A stretch of DNA of 64,000 bases. It comes from Flavobacterium terrisoli (GTDB lineage Bacteria; Bacteroidota; Bacteroidia; Flavobacteriales; Flavobacteriaceae). Position numbers and translations under genes: made by a program. The notes beneath the pieces are model-generated. The model made no database searches and was not told where the DNA came from. It was given only the letters and a program-made list of their open reading frames with translations. Of the stretch, positions 24,570-34,200 are shown one piece after another (positions within the stretch are counted from its first letter, which is position 1; the number at the start of each line of letters is the position of its first letter). The stretch is taken from positions 1 to 64,000 of the forward strand of contig NZ_JARGNA010000008.1 in NCBI RefSeq assembly GCF_030167905.1, read 5' to 3'.

Positions 24570-25493
24570 CTAATTTAAATTTGCGGTGAGGTAACAAGGA
24601 GGTTCACTAATTTCTCCAATTGTTCCATTAGAACCTCTGCCGCCAGTATCATCATCTGTGTCGTCATCGTAATCGCCACCTGTCGATGTTCCTGTTCCGT
24701 TTCTCCCTCCTGTATCAAAGACACAACCACGTTTGGGAATATATACTAAATCATATTCCACAACTGTTTCGCCATCATCGAACATTGCATACTCACCGCC
24801 TGAATTGCGCCCTCCAATATCAGAAGTTATATATTGACCTGTGCCCGCGTCGGTTCCCGTTCCACGACCTCCAATGTCGTTAGGATCATTTACCTCGCCA
24901 GTGCCAGAAGAAGTACCTTTACCACCGCCTCCAGTTTCACTGAGATAAGCAAACGTGCAATAGGTAGTAGAAAAATTGCTGAAAGGTAAAGTAGGGACAT
25001 CTTGTCTTCCTCCAATGTCAAGTAAACCTCCACTGCTGTCTCTGCCATCGGTATCTAAACAATATTCCCCTACGGGTGGTCTGTTACCACCAATGCCCGG
25101 TCTTCCGATAATTACACCTCCGTTACCTCCAATATCAAAGGGGTCATCATCATCGTTGACCTGACCAGTATCGGAGGAAGTTCCACGTCCTCCAATGTCA
25201 AATGCAAACATACATTGAGTTTCTTTAGATGACAATGTAAAAGGTAATGTTATAGGGGGCTTTGTAGTGGAACTTCCTCCTCCGGTATCAAGATTCTCAG
25301 ACACCAAATTAGTTAATAGTGTTGGTGTCGGTCGCTGATTGCCTCCAATGTCGAGCAAACCTCCTGTATCAGGTGTTTTGCTGCCGCCAATGGTAATAGT
25401 TGTTGTCGACTGTGAATAGCCGATGAATGTTCCTAGAACAGCAATTAAAAGAAACAACCCTTGTTTCAGTTTATTTAAAAAATTTGTTTTCAT
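24570..25493 (-). CDS. Secreted Asp/Gly-rich repeat protein with D[I/T]GG motifs, cassette gene 3
   Basis: A 307-residue protein. A basic signal peptide (residues 1-27, ending IGYSQ) is followed by a region with at least nine copies of D-[IT]-G-G, usually with R or N next (DIGGRGT, DIGGNGG, DTGGRNG). Longer units include a cysteine: CMFAFDIGGRGTSSDTG and CTFAYLSETGGGG. The repeats are also visible in the DNA as GACATTGGAGG-like blocks. The sequence is very acidic and glycine-rich with few hydrophobic residues, as in calcium-binding or surface-extending repeats. No anchoring domain or T9SS tail is obvious. The family is not recognised. It is the only secreted member of the cassette. Confidence 0.75.
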   Translation of the reverse strand: MKTNFLNKLKQGLFLLIAVLGTFIGYSQSTTTITIGGSKTPDTGGLLDIGGNQRPTPTLLTNLVSENLDTGGGSSTTKPPITLPFTLSSKETQCMFAFDIGGRGTSSDTGQVNDDDDPFDIGGNGGVIIGRPGIGGNRPPVGEYCLDTDGRDSSGGLLDIGGRQDVPTLPFSNFSTTYCTFAYLSETGGGGKGTSSGTGEVNDPNDIGGRGTGTDAGTGQYITSDIGGRNSGGEYAMFDDGETVVEYDLVYIPKRGCVFDTGGRNGTGTSTGGDYDDDTDDDTGGRGSNGTIGEISEPPCYLTANLN

Positions 25494-25505
25494 GATAATA
25501 AAAAA

Positions 25506-25901
25506 TTAAGATTTGATAATGATTAAAACTCGTTGCTTTTCATCCAAAGCTTTATAAACAATCGTTTTGAGCTTGGCAAAAGCTTTTCGGGATAGTAGAC
25601 CTAAACCGGCTCCCGAAATTTTTGTAATCGGTGCGATGCAGCCATTCAATTCTTTCAAAGCATTATTGGCAGGATGAAACAGAATTAGACTTCTGTTTTT
25701 TACTTCTATTAGTTCCAAATGCCATTTGAACTTTTTGCTGAATCGCTTTCTTATAAAATATTTCCCTTCCGGAATGCAGGAAACCTTCGTTTCGTTGTTC
25801 TTCCAAGGCAATTCAATTGTGTTGCAAATCACTTTGCCCTCGCATTCGAGTTTGCCATTAGTTCCATCAGGGAAATAAGTTCTGGTGAGTAATAAAACCA
25901 T
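25506..25901 (-). CDS. DUF5675-family protein, cassette gene 2
   Basis: A 131-residue protein with the DUF5675 pattern: LLTRTYFPDGTNGKLECEG, CNTIELPWKNNETKVSCIPEG, RSLILFHPANNALKELNGCI, and GLGLLSRKAFAKL. The conserved Cys, His and Asn positions (SCIP, HPAN, GCI) recall a small catalytic beta-fold, and members are found in phages and mobile elements. Function is unproven. Its start codon overlaps the stop of the upstream gene by one base (TAATG), so the two are translationally coupled. Confidence 0.7.
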   Translation of the reverse strand: MVLLLTRTYFPDGTNGKLECEGKVICNTIELPWKNNETKVSCIPEGKYFIRKRFSKKFKWHLELIEVKNRSLILFHPANNALKELNGCIAPITKISGAGLGLLSRKAFAKLKTIVYKALDEKQRVLIIIKS

Positions 25902-26662
25902 TACACACCGCTGTCAACTTTAGCAATTGATAATGGGTTGAAAGCACCATTTTTAAGTGGGTACATTTGACCATTAACTTCTTGGTAAAATTCAATTCCT
26001 AATGCAAGGAATAACGGTTTAGTGCTCGCAGCTGTAACCTGATTGGTTTGTGCAATCGCAACTGTCGCCACAGCATCCCAAGGTAGAATAGCTGTTTCTG
26101 AATGTTGCTCAATAAAGGTTTCCGCCTCGAAGTCAATTTCTGCACCTGCCGAAATAATTTTGTAATGCGTCGTCCCACTTGGAGCCGCTATCATGTTAAC
26201 AGGCACAAACGGTGGAATATCCACAGTAATTTCACCACTAACACGGTCTATAGCACCAGTGTAGGGAGCATAAAGACTAGTGCCCAGCTTACCTCTAATG
26301 TTGAACTCAAAGCCCAATAACAATTCAGCTTCACCGTCAATCACATTTCGCAGACCTCTCTCACTAACCAAGTCAGCTTGAATAACTTTGACCATTTCTC
26401 GGGTAAGTCGACTTACCATTCTACCATCAGCAGAATTCAATAGCAAAGCTCTCAACGCGGTTCTAAGTAATTTTCCGGCCTTCCCAGCCCGTCCAAATTC
26501 AGAACCGTTTTCACGAGTTCTTTGAAATGCAGGATCACTTTCAATCCTACTTTTTTCGATACCTCCTTTCTCGCGGGCTAGGTGCCCGTCTTGAGAAGTT
26601 TTGTAAAAGGTAATACCTCCGATAGTACCTTTCAGTTTAATTATGCCTTTCTGTCTTGCCAT
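25901..26662 (-). CDS. Conserved 253-residue protein of unknown function, cassette gene 1
   Basis: Opens ARQKGIIKLKGTIGGITFYK, followed by a basic/acidic segment (REKGGIEKSRIESDPAFQ and TRENGSEFGRAGKAGKLLR). A larger beta-rich C-terminal part has IRGKLGTSLYAPYTGAID, PPFVPVNMIAAPSGTTHYK and FLALGIEFYQEVNG. There is no signal peptide or membrane segment. This looks like a widely conserved Bacteroidota hypothetical that always seems to travel with a DUF5675 gene; I cannot name it. The mix of a short basic N-terminus and a beta-sandwich-like C-terminus resembles structural or tail-associated phage proteins, but that is weak. It is first in the cassette, so the promoter lies just upstream of 26662. 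Confidence 0.7.
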   Translation of the reverse strand: MARQKGIIKLKGTIGGITFYKTSQDGHLAREKGGIEKSRIESDPAFQRTRENGSEFGRAGKAGKLLRTALRALLLNSADGRMVSRLTREMVKVIQADLVSERGLRNVIDGEAELLLGFEFNIRGKLGTSLYAPYTGAIDRVSGEITVDIPPFVPVNMIAAPSGTTHYKIISAGAEIDFEAETFIEQHSETAILPWDAVATVAIAQTNQVTAASTKPLFLALGIEFYQEVNGQMYPLKNGAFNPLSIAKVDSGV

Positions 26663-26852
26663 AATTTCTAAAACTTTTGATTAATACTAATTTTCACAAC
26701 TCACATCATTTCGTCAATCGTTGCAACATTTTCGTGAATGAATAATCAAAGATTCCGGCATTAGCCTGACATTTCAAAGGGTGACTGTCACATCCCAACA
26801 ATAATTGACTATAAGTACCAATAATCACCTATTGTAATTCCGGAAAATAGTA

Positions 26853-26892
26853 TAGATTTGCAGTTATAGTTGAGGTATGCTTACTGCATACC
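26853..26892 (+). promoter_or_regulatory. Promoter -7 box and operator-like palindrome before the 66-residue gene
   Basis: TAGATTTG at 26853-26860 is a perfect TAnnTTTG box with an upstream TTG about 19 bases away. GGTATGC/GCATACC at 26874-26892 is a 7-bp inverted repeat with a 5-base centre just after the expected start of transcription and 30 bases before the gene. It could be a repressor site. Confidence 0.55.
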
Positions 26893-26923
26893 AAAGGCAT
26901 AGTTAAAGTATCAAATGTGAAAA

Positions 26924-27124
26924 ATGGGAGCAAGCAGCATTAGAGTGTGCATGTACCCGAAAGACGTTCAACGAATCATGGGTAAAGAATATACCCAGGC
27001 CAGAAGATATTTAAAGAAGATTAAGGAGCATCTGAATAAAGAAGATCATCAATATATTTCAGTTGAAGAATTTTGCAGGTATTCCGGTCTACCGTTAGAA
27101 GAAGTGCAGCGTTGTATGTTGTAG
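26924..27124 (+). CDS. Small DNA-binding-like protein of a mobile element
   Basis: 66 residues, or 57 from the second Met (MYPKDVQRIMG). Helical pattern: RVCMYPKDVQRIMGKEYTQAR, RYLKKIKEHLNKEDHQYISVEEF and CRYSGLPLEEVQRCM. The last two helices resemble a helix-turn-helix with conserved EEF and GL. Small regulators with this YPKDVQRIMG opening occur at the front or end of integrated elements in Flavobacteriaceae, often next to an integrase gene, though none is present here. It has its own promoter and lies between the cassette (opposite strand) and the tRNA remnant. Function inferred. Confidence 0.6.
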   Translation: MGASSIRVCMYPKDVQRIMGKEYTQARRYLKKIKEHLNKEDHQYISVEEFCRYSGLPLEEVQRCML

Positions 27125-27340
27125 GGTTTTAAAAGTAAATTTGTCGTTTACAACCTTTTTAAAACCTAATCTAACCAGTTCAATAAGTAGTACAAAAAAT
27201 GAACTTATACTTGTACATATGGGAGAAACGCCGTATATTTGATTAACAATTTTACGTTCTCTATCACACCCGAGACAGTGACCTATTTAGTGACCTGCCA
27301 ACTACGACTACAGCGAATACCTTAAAATACTAGCATACAG

Positions 27341-27369
27341 AACGAGGTTCGAATCCCTCTTTCTCCGCA
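27341..27369 (+). other. Decayed 3' end of a tRNA gene (likely Ser); candidate attachment site
   Basis: The segment AACGAGGTTCGAATCCCTCT followed by TTCTCCGC matches a T-arm plus the 3' acceptor strand with discriminator G of a tRNA, most like tRNA-Ser. The T-stem is broken: only two to three pairs form because a G is missing (GAGG not GAGGG). No 5' half precedes it within 130 bases. It is followed by a terminator, as a tRNA gene would be. A 13-base copy (CCTCTTTCTCCGC) recurs at 36202-36214, and a direct repeat AGTGACCT occurs at 27277 and 27289. It is therefore a remnant from integration into a tRNA gene. Confidence 0.7.
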
Positions 27370-27373
27370 AAGG

Positions 27374-27404
27374 AAAACCGATTAGGAAACTAATCGGTTT
27401 TTTT
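27374..27404 (+). terminator. Rho-independent terminator
   Basis: AAAACCGATTAG and CTAATCGGTTTT form a perfect 12-bp stem around GAAA and end in a T-run. It lies immediately after the tRNA remnant, so it was probably its original terminator. Confidence 0.9.
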
Positions 27405-27770
27405 ATTTTATAGCCGCGTCAAAAGCGCGCTTTTGAAAGTGGATAAAAAATAAAAAAACTAACGGCTTGAAAAGCCGTTATGGTTTTCTTTTGCAAGGTT
27501 CTCCCCTCTGGGAACACCGAAGGTAATCCTGATAATTAATTGACGTGGATGTTATCTGATATTATGTAATGTTATTTACTGTTAAACAAGACTTAAAAAT
27601 CATATTTCTATTCAGAGCCCAAGAAAAAATGGTTTGGATGTATTCTTCGTTTTTAGCTAATAATGACTAAGCCAAAAAAGACCATTTCTTAAAAAAATCA
27701 AACCACTTCAACTTCAATTGCCAGTTTTCAAATATTGGCTTATCTTTATCGGTATAATCAATTGGTCAAA
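27405..27770. other. Intergenic stretch: palindrome, hairpin, then leader of the GAF gene
   Basis: TCAAAAGCGCGCTTTTGA at 27419-27436 is a perfect palindrome. AACGGCTTGAAAAGCCGTT at 27461-27479 is a short hairpin with a T-rich tail. From 27500 to 27734 I see no gene, only AT-rich DNA that must contain the promoter of the GAF gene. No complete tRNA is here. Confidence 0.5.
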
Positions 27771-30110
27771 ATGAAAAGAAAATTAGAACAATATGAAACC
27801 CCTTTTATTACACAAATTTCATTTCACAAACTGATTGAAACATTAGAATCCATTGCTGTTTCCAATGTAGATTACCGAGCCAATTATGCTAAGGCACTCC
27901 TAAAAGAGATTGAGAAATTACCCCAATTCAGGACCGGGATACAAGATTTATCATTGATAGAAGAACACCAAGACTTAATCAAAAACCTTCTTGCTGATTT
28001 ATTTCCAACGGCATTAACGCATAACGAAATTAAAGCTGTTGCGATTCCGTTTCACAACATCACCTTCAACTATACCGAAAGATTTAAAAAGATTCTCAAT
28101 GCTGCTGGTGTCGATTTTGACATGAACATCAGGGACTTTGAAGACGACCTTTTTTACATCATGAATTGTTGCCTGATTCTAAATGACCATTACCAGCAAA
28201 GCATTGATTTTACCAATCCATTATTTTATGATATTCCCGACAGTAATGGAATTATGAAACATTATCGCATTTTATACAATGCCGATTTTATCGAAATCAT
28301 ACCAACAGAAAAAGCAATTCAACTGACACAGGAAGAAATCGATTATCTGATCGATAATTTTGACGATATTACTATTTGGAAAAAGAAATTTCCACAAGGG
28401 AGTTGGATACTGAAAGGTTTTGGAATAGTTCAACTTTATGACGCGACTACTGAAAGTTCGGTGTCAACCCTTAAAACCAATTTGTTAAAAGCCACCGACA
28501 ACCATGATGAGGAATTGGAAGAAGATTTTCAATCCATTTTTAGGTCTATATTCAGAATCCCGGATTTAAAAATAGGTTTGACCATTTTTGACCCTGAAGA
28601 AAAAAAATTTATTCGTCCTAATGCCAGTAAAAAGAACATTCCAAGTCTTATCCTTGACGAAGCGGAAGAAGCGGAATGTGGTAAAAAATTATACGATTGC
28701 TTCTTCAACTGTGTCATTAAAGAACACCAAACCTTTATTATTTCTAACGTCGATTTTTTTGGAGAAAAAAAATCGAATGAGACTTTTGCTCTTCATCTGA
28801 AAAGTCAAGGCATTCAAAGCTGTATTATGGCACCGGTGGTGAAAGACGATGAACTGTTGGGCGTTTTCGAATTGGCTTCAGGAAAACCAAGAGCACTCAA
28901 TAGTATTAATGCCAACAAACTGGATTTGATATTGCCCTATTTGGTCGATACGATGAGCCGTTACCGACTCGATTTACAAAACCAAATTGAAGCCGTTATC
29001 CAAAAAGAATATACCGCAATCCATTCGAGTGTGTATTGGAAATTCCGAAGAGAAGCACAAAAATATATCCGAACCGCATTTCAGTCCAAAGAATATGTCT
29101 TTAAAGAAATTGTCTTTAAAGAAGTGTATCCTTTGTTTGGGGAAATAGATATTAAAGGTTCGTCAGAACATAGGAACGAAACTGTAAAACTGGATTTAAA
29201 AAAACAGTTGGATTCTTTGATTGCTATTATTGAAAATCAGGAATCAAAAGCTAATTTGATGATTTTGGAGCAACGGAAATTTGAACTGAATTCATTTAGA
29301 ACTGAATTGGATTTGCCTTTAAAAGCCGATACGGAACAAATCATGCAGCGTTATATTGAAAGTGAAATTCATCCCATCATCAATGCGGATAGCGCTTCGG
29401 AAGAAAGCAAAATATTAATAGAAAAATATTTTGGCAAAATTGACGAAAAGACCGGAATGTTCTATCAGGCACGAAAGAAATTCGACAATACACTGACAAA
29501 AATCAACAAAAAACTGGCTTCCATTTTAGACGAAAAACAATTGGAGGCACAGCAGATTTTCCCGCATTATTACGAACGATTCAAAACCGATGGCGTAGAA
29601 CACAATCTCTACATAGGTGCTTCGATTGCACCGGACAAATCTTTTGACAAAATTTACCTCAACAACCTGCGACTTTGGCAATTGCAAACGATGTGTGAAA
29701 TGGAATTAGAACACCATAAATTAAAAGAGTCTCTACCCTATCATTTGGAAGTTACTTCGCTGATTTTGGTCTTCAGTTCCCCTATTTCAATTCGTTTCCG
29801 TATGGATGAAAAACGTTTTGACGTTGACGGGACATACAATGCCAGATATGAAGTCGTAAAAAAACGAATCGATAAAGCTTTTATTAAAGGAACCCGTGAA
29901 CGCATTACCGAAAAGGAGAAAATAACCATAGTTTATTCTCACGCCAGTGAGAAAAAAGAGTACATGGATTATATCAAATACCTGCAGTTTAAGGAAATAT
30001 TGGAACCTAAAGTAGAACAATTTGAAGTAGAAGAACTCCAAGGAGTATCAGGTTTAAAAGGTATCCGGGTAAAAGTAGCGCATCAAAACATTATATCGGA
30101 GCATGCCTGA
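27771..30110 (+). CDS. GAF-domain protein
   Basis: I start at ATG 27771 (779 residues, KRKLEQYETP) rather than the ATG at 27735, since a TATCTTTA-like box lies between the two. There is no signal peptide. N-terminal residues 1-250 are helical. A GAF domain lies at about 260-395, with FQSIFRSIFRIPDLKIGLTIF, FIISNVDFFG and the end CIMAPVVKDDELLGVFELAS. Residues 400-779 are helical with long acidic helices (ETVKLDLKKQLDSLIAII, KTGMFYQARKKFDNTLTKIN) and a beta-rich end (SLILVFSSPISIRFRMDE). No output domain is recognised. The gene converges with the HD-PycTM gene, sharing 20 bases at their ends. Its ligand is unknown. Confidence 0.7.
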   Translation: MKRKLEQYETPFITQISFHKLIETLESIAVSNVDYRANYAKALLKEIEKLPQFRTGIQDLSLIEEHQDLIKNLLADLFPTALTHNEIKAVAIPFHNITFNYTERFKKILNAAGVDFDMNIRDFEDDLFYIMNCCLILNDHYQQSIDFTNPLFYDIPDSNGIMKHYRILYNADFIEIIPTEKAIQLTQEEIDYLIDNFDDITIWKKKFPQGSWILKGFGIVQLYDATTESSVSTLKTNLLKATDNHDEELEEDFQSIFRSIFRIPDLKIGLTIFDPEEKKFIRPNASKKNIPSLILDEAEEAECGKKLYDCFFNCVIKEHQTFIISNVDFFGEKKSNETFALHLKSQGIQSCIMAPVVKDDELLGVFELASGKPRALNSINANKLDLILPYLVDTMSRYRLDLQNQIEAVIQKEYTAIHSSVYWKFRREAQKYIRTAFQSKEYVFKEIVFKEVYPLFGEIDIKGSSEHRNETVKLDLKKQLDSLIAIIENQESKANLMILEQRKFELNSFRTELDLPLKADTEQIMQRYIESEIHPIINADSASEESKILIEKYFGKIDEKTGMFYQARKKFDNTLTKINKKLASILDEKQLEAQQIFPHYYERFKTDGVEHNLYIGASIAPDKSFDKIYLNNLRLWQLQTMCEMELEHHKLKESLPYHLEVTSLILVFSSPISIRFRMDEKRFDVDGTYNARYEVVKKRIDKAFIKGTRERITEKEKITIVYSHASEKKEYMDYIKYLQFKEILEPKVEQFEVEELQGVSGLKGIRVKVAHQNIISEHA

Positions 30111-31275
30111 AAGCAATGACAAAAGCAATTACCGAAACAATGATTCCAATCATAAAAATGTTATAGGTAATGCGCAGTAAGCGGTATTTTCGTTCGAGCA
30201 CCAAACCTAAATAATACAGGTCTTTGATCATCGAATTGTGCAAATACTCTCTGTCTTTCAACAACTCATTCACTGCCCATTGGTATTCTTCGAAAGGCAT
30301 TTTAAAGAAATTGCCAAAGAACAACAAATTTACTTTTTTATCTTCAATATCTTGGCGTGTAAACTTGCCCGAAGTCACTTTTGGTTTGGTTGACAATATG
30401 GCAAAAATGATAGAAACCACACTGAAAAATACCATGATAAATGTTGGTATAATCAAATGTACATTGCCCGGACTGTCCAATTTTGGTACTATCGTCGACA
30501 ATGCAATGGAAATAATAATCGCATTCACCGACAGTAATATATTTGCTTTGCTATCGGCAATCTCACTCAAACGAATATGATTCGTTAGGGTGATTTTGAA
30601 CATGGTGTCAATACTACGATCAGGTCTTTCTTCCTTGTCTTTTTGCTTTTTTGTTTTTGCTGGTGTTTCCATAATATTGTTTTCAAGTTGGTTGATTCTT
30701 TTTCGAATCTTTTGAATGTTCTTTTCCTTTTGGGGTTGCCAATGTAACAGCGCATAATCACTTAAAAACCGATGGTGATTCGTGAGAAAATTTAAATTTT
30801 CTTTTGCCCATTCCAAATCGGTAAAATCTGTGTTTAGTGTCATTTTCAATTCTTGTTTTAAGAACTCAGCGCTCAAGAGATAATCTTTCTCGGCCAAATG
30901 GAAATAATCGGCATCACGAATGATATTTTCCAAAGCATTTACTGGCGTATGACCTTTTATGGTGGCATTAATCAGAGAAGTAATTGTGGCTATGTCTTCT
31001 GCTTTATAGTTTCTCTCCTGAAGAAATTTTTCCGCAATGACGACACTTCCGGCTTCATGCTTTTCACAACCGTTTGTATATCCGGTATCATGAAACCAAG
31101 CAGCTAGCAGCAACAATTCAAGTTCATGCTCGCTAACCTTTTGCCCGTAGGCTATGGTCTTAACCGCATTAACTACCGATAAAGTATGGTTAAAATTATG
31201 GTACAAAAATGAATCAGATAACTTATCTTTGAATAATTTGTAGACAAAATCTTCAGCTTGTTCTATAATCGTCAT
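30091..31275 (-). CDS. HD-domain phosphohydrolase fused to a Pycsar-effector-like transmembrane domain
   Basis: 394 residues from the second Met (TIIEQAED). Residues 1-190 form an HD domain: YHNFNHTLSVVNAV, LLLLAAWFHDTGY (the HD pair) and IRDADYFHLAEKDY. A Lys-rich linker (PAKTKKQKDKEERPDRS) leads to residues 220-394, which match the PycTM pattern: LTNHIRLSEIADSKANILLSVN, then two to three helices, and EYQWAVNELLKDREYLHNSM before the last helix. PycTM proteins are membrane effectors of Pycsar antiphage systems, which respond to cyclic pyrimidines. Here no cyclase gene is close. The HD domain could degrade the signal. The start lies 23 bases from the divergent phosphoesterase start. Confidence 0.75.
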   Translation of the reverse strand: MTIIEQAEDFVYKLFKDKLSDSFLYHNFNHTLSVVNAVKTIAYGQKVSEHELELLLLAAWFHDTGYTNGCEKHEAGSVVIAEKFLQERNYKAEDIATITSLINATIKGHTPVNALENIIRDADYFHLAEKDYLLSAEFLKQELKMTLNTDFTDLEWAKENLNFLTNHHRFLSDYALLHWQPQKEKNIQKIRKRINQLENNIMETPAKTKKQKDKEERPDRSIDTMFKITLTNHIRLSEIADSKANILLSVNAIIISIALSTIVPKLDSPGNVHLIIPTFIMVFFSVVSIIFAILSTKPKVTSGKFTRQDIEDKKVNLLFFGNFFKMPFEEYQWAVNELLKDREYLHNSMIKDLYYLGLVLERKYRLLRITYNIFMIGIIVSVIAFVIAFRHAPI

Positions 31276-31298
31276 TGGCAAAAGTAAAAATCCAAGTT

Positions 31299-34200
31299 AT
31301 GAAATTGTTTTGTATCAACAGTGCTACAAGCAAATATTGTAAACTTTTTGTCGTAGTAAGCGTCTTTGTTTTACTGCAATCTTGTGCTACGCATCAGCCA
31401 CAATACAACAAAAATAATAATAAATCGGTTACGACAGAAGCAACAGACTCCACAAATGCAGTCCATACTTTTTACCTCATTGGCGATGCCGGTAATGCCG
31501 AAATGGATAGTACCATCATTACGTTGAAAAGCTTAAAAAAGAAGCTTGATAAATCAAATAAAAATGCTACCCTATTGTTTTTAGGGGATAATATTTATCC
31601 CGCAGGACTTCCAAAAAAGGAAGATTCTGAAAGAAAACTTGCGGAACATCGGCTTGACGTACAGCTTAATATTGCTGAAAATTTCAAAGGCAAGACCGTC
31701 TTTATACCCGGAAATCACGATTGGTACAATAATGGCCTTGACGGATTAAAAAGACAGCAAGAATACGTTGAAAAAAAACTGGGAAAGAAATCATTTTTAC
31801 CCAAAGATGGCTGTTCCATTGAGTCAATCAATATAAATGAGGAGATCATCTTAATTATCGTTGATTCGCAATGGTATATTACCAATTGGGACAATCATCC
31901 GACCATTAACGAAGATTGTGAAATAAAGACAAGAACACAGTTTTTAGAAGAATTCAGAAGTGAAATAAAAAAAGCCAGAGGAAAAACAACTATCGTAGCC
32001 ATACATCATCCTATGTTTAGCAATGGTGCCCATGGTGGAAAATATGACTTTAAAAGTCATTTACAACCGATACCCATCTTGGGAACATTAAAAAATCTAC
32101 TTCGTAAAACAACAGGGATCAGTAATGCCGATTTACAAAACATTCATTACAACGAATTAAAAAGAAATTTGGTTGCCGCCGCCCAGCATAACGAAAAAGT
32201 GATTTTTGTTTCCGGTCACGAACATAATTTGCAATATATAGTAGAAGAAAATATCCCTCAAATCATCAGCGGAAGCGGTTCTAAAAAAACAGCGGTTAAA
32301 AATACCGGTAATGGCCAATATTCACATGGTGAAAATGGCTTTGCTGTTCTGAAGATTTATGCTGATGGCTCCTCAAAAGTAAAATTCATCAATGCTCAAA
32401 CCGAGAATACTGAATTTGAAACCAAAATATTTGGGGCTGATCACAACAAAATAAAATATGAATATCAAAAGGTGTTTCCCGATTCGATAAAGACCTCCAT
32501 CTATACCGAAAAAGAGACAACCAAGAGTAAATTTTACAGCTTTTTATGGGGTAAACGGTTCCGTCAATATTACAGTACGCCAATAACAGCAAAAGTGGTT
32601 GACTTAGACACATTGCAAGGCGGTTTAACACCGCTTAGAAAAGGAGGCGGAACACAATCCAGGGCATTGCGTTTAACCACTAAAGACGGCAGACAATTTG
32701 TAATGAGAGCCATGAAAAAGAATGCTTCTCAATACATTCAGGCTTCCATGTTTAAAGACCAATATGTTCAAAAACAATTTGAAAATACGGCTTCGGAAAA
32801 CCTGGTTAAAGATGTATTTACAGGCTCTTATCCTTATGCGCCTTTTGTGGTTGGCACTTTATCCGATGCGATTGGAGTGAATCGATTAAATTCAAAATTA
32901 TATTATATCCCTAAACAAAAAGCGTTGGGCGAATTCAACAGTGAATTTGGAGATGAATTGTACCTTTTTGAAGAACAGGCGTCCGATGGAAACCTATTGC
33001 TTAGCGAGCCAAACTTCACCGGCAATATTATCAGCACCAACGAAGTATTGTTGGAAACCCAATCTGATGAAAGTAAAATCGTAGATGAAAAAACCTATCT
33101 CAGAGCCCGATTATTTGATATGCTAATTGGCGATTGGGATCGGCATCAGGACCAATGGCGATGGTTAGAATTTAAAGAAAATGCAAAGACCATCTATAAA
33201 CCACTGCCAAGAGACAGGGACCAACCCTTTTCAAGAATGTCAGATGGATTTCTTTTAGGCGCAGCGGTTCGTTTGATACCGGCAGCAAAACTACTCCGCA
33301 AATACGAGGATGATTTGAAAGATGTAAAGGGATTTAATACAGAACCATTTCCGTTAGATATCGCTTTTATCAAACAATCCGGTAAAGAAGACTGGGACGA
33401 GCAGGTAAAGTTTATTCAAAATAATATTACTGAAGAAGTCATTGAAAAGGCATTTGATAATGTTCCGAATGAAGTAAAGGATCAAACGGTTGTTGAAATC
33501 AAAAATATGCTCAAAAACAGAAAAGACAATTTACAAAAGATTGCCGACCGTTATTTTAATTTGGTAAATAAAACCGCAGTAATTACCGGAACCGTAAAAG
33601 ATGACTTTTTTAAAATTTCCTGCCTCGAAAATGGAAGTGTAACGATAAACGGTTTCAGAAAGAAAAAAGATGGGCTTCCAGAAGCTTTTCATTCTAAAAC
33701 TTATGATCCTAAAGTAACCTGTGAAATTTGGATTTATGGCTTAGACGATAAAGACTCTTTTGAAGTGACGGGGAAAAGCAAAAAAATTAAAATTCGGTTG
33801 ATTGGAGGGCAAAATAATGATGATTTCAAAATAGAAAAGGGGCAAAACATTGTTATATATGACTATAAATCAAAGCAAAATGACATTACCAATGCTAAAA
33901 AAGCAACATTAAAGTTGCAAGACAGTTACGAGGTCAATGTTTATGACTATAAAAAAATCAAAAACAACATCAACCAGATAATTCCAATCATCGGCGCTAA
34001 TCCGGATGATGGTTTTAAAATTGGCATAAATAATCTATATACCAGATATGGTTTTGAACTAAACCCTTTTAGTAGTCAACACCAAGTTAAAGCCGCTTAT
34101 TATTTTGCTACCAATGGTTATGAATTGACATACAGATTGGAAGTAGCAAAGATTTTCAAACATCTTAACCTTGAAGTAACCACCGGACTGCAAAGTCCTA

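Noticed and set aside
24600..25400. Regularly repeated short DNA blocks like a CRISPR array
   Set aside because: The repeats are in frame inside a coding sequence (D[I/T]GG codons), differ in spacing and have no spacers or cas genes.
27341..27369. A tRNA gene ending in TTCTCCGC
   Set aside because: Only the 3' half is there, the T-stem is broken and no 5' half fits within 130 bases, so it is listed as a remnant.
30091..31275. A complete Pycsar antiphage system
   Set aside because: There is an effector-like domain but no cyclase gene; the claim is kept as a fused protein only.
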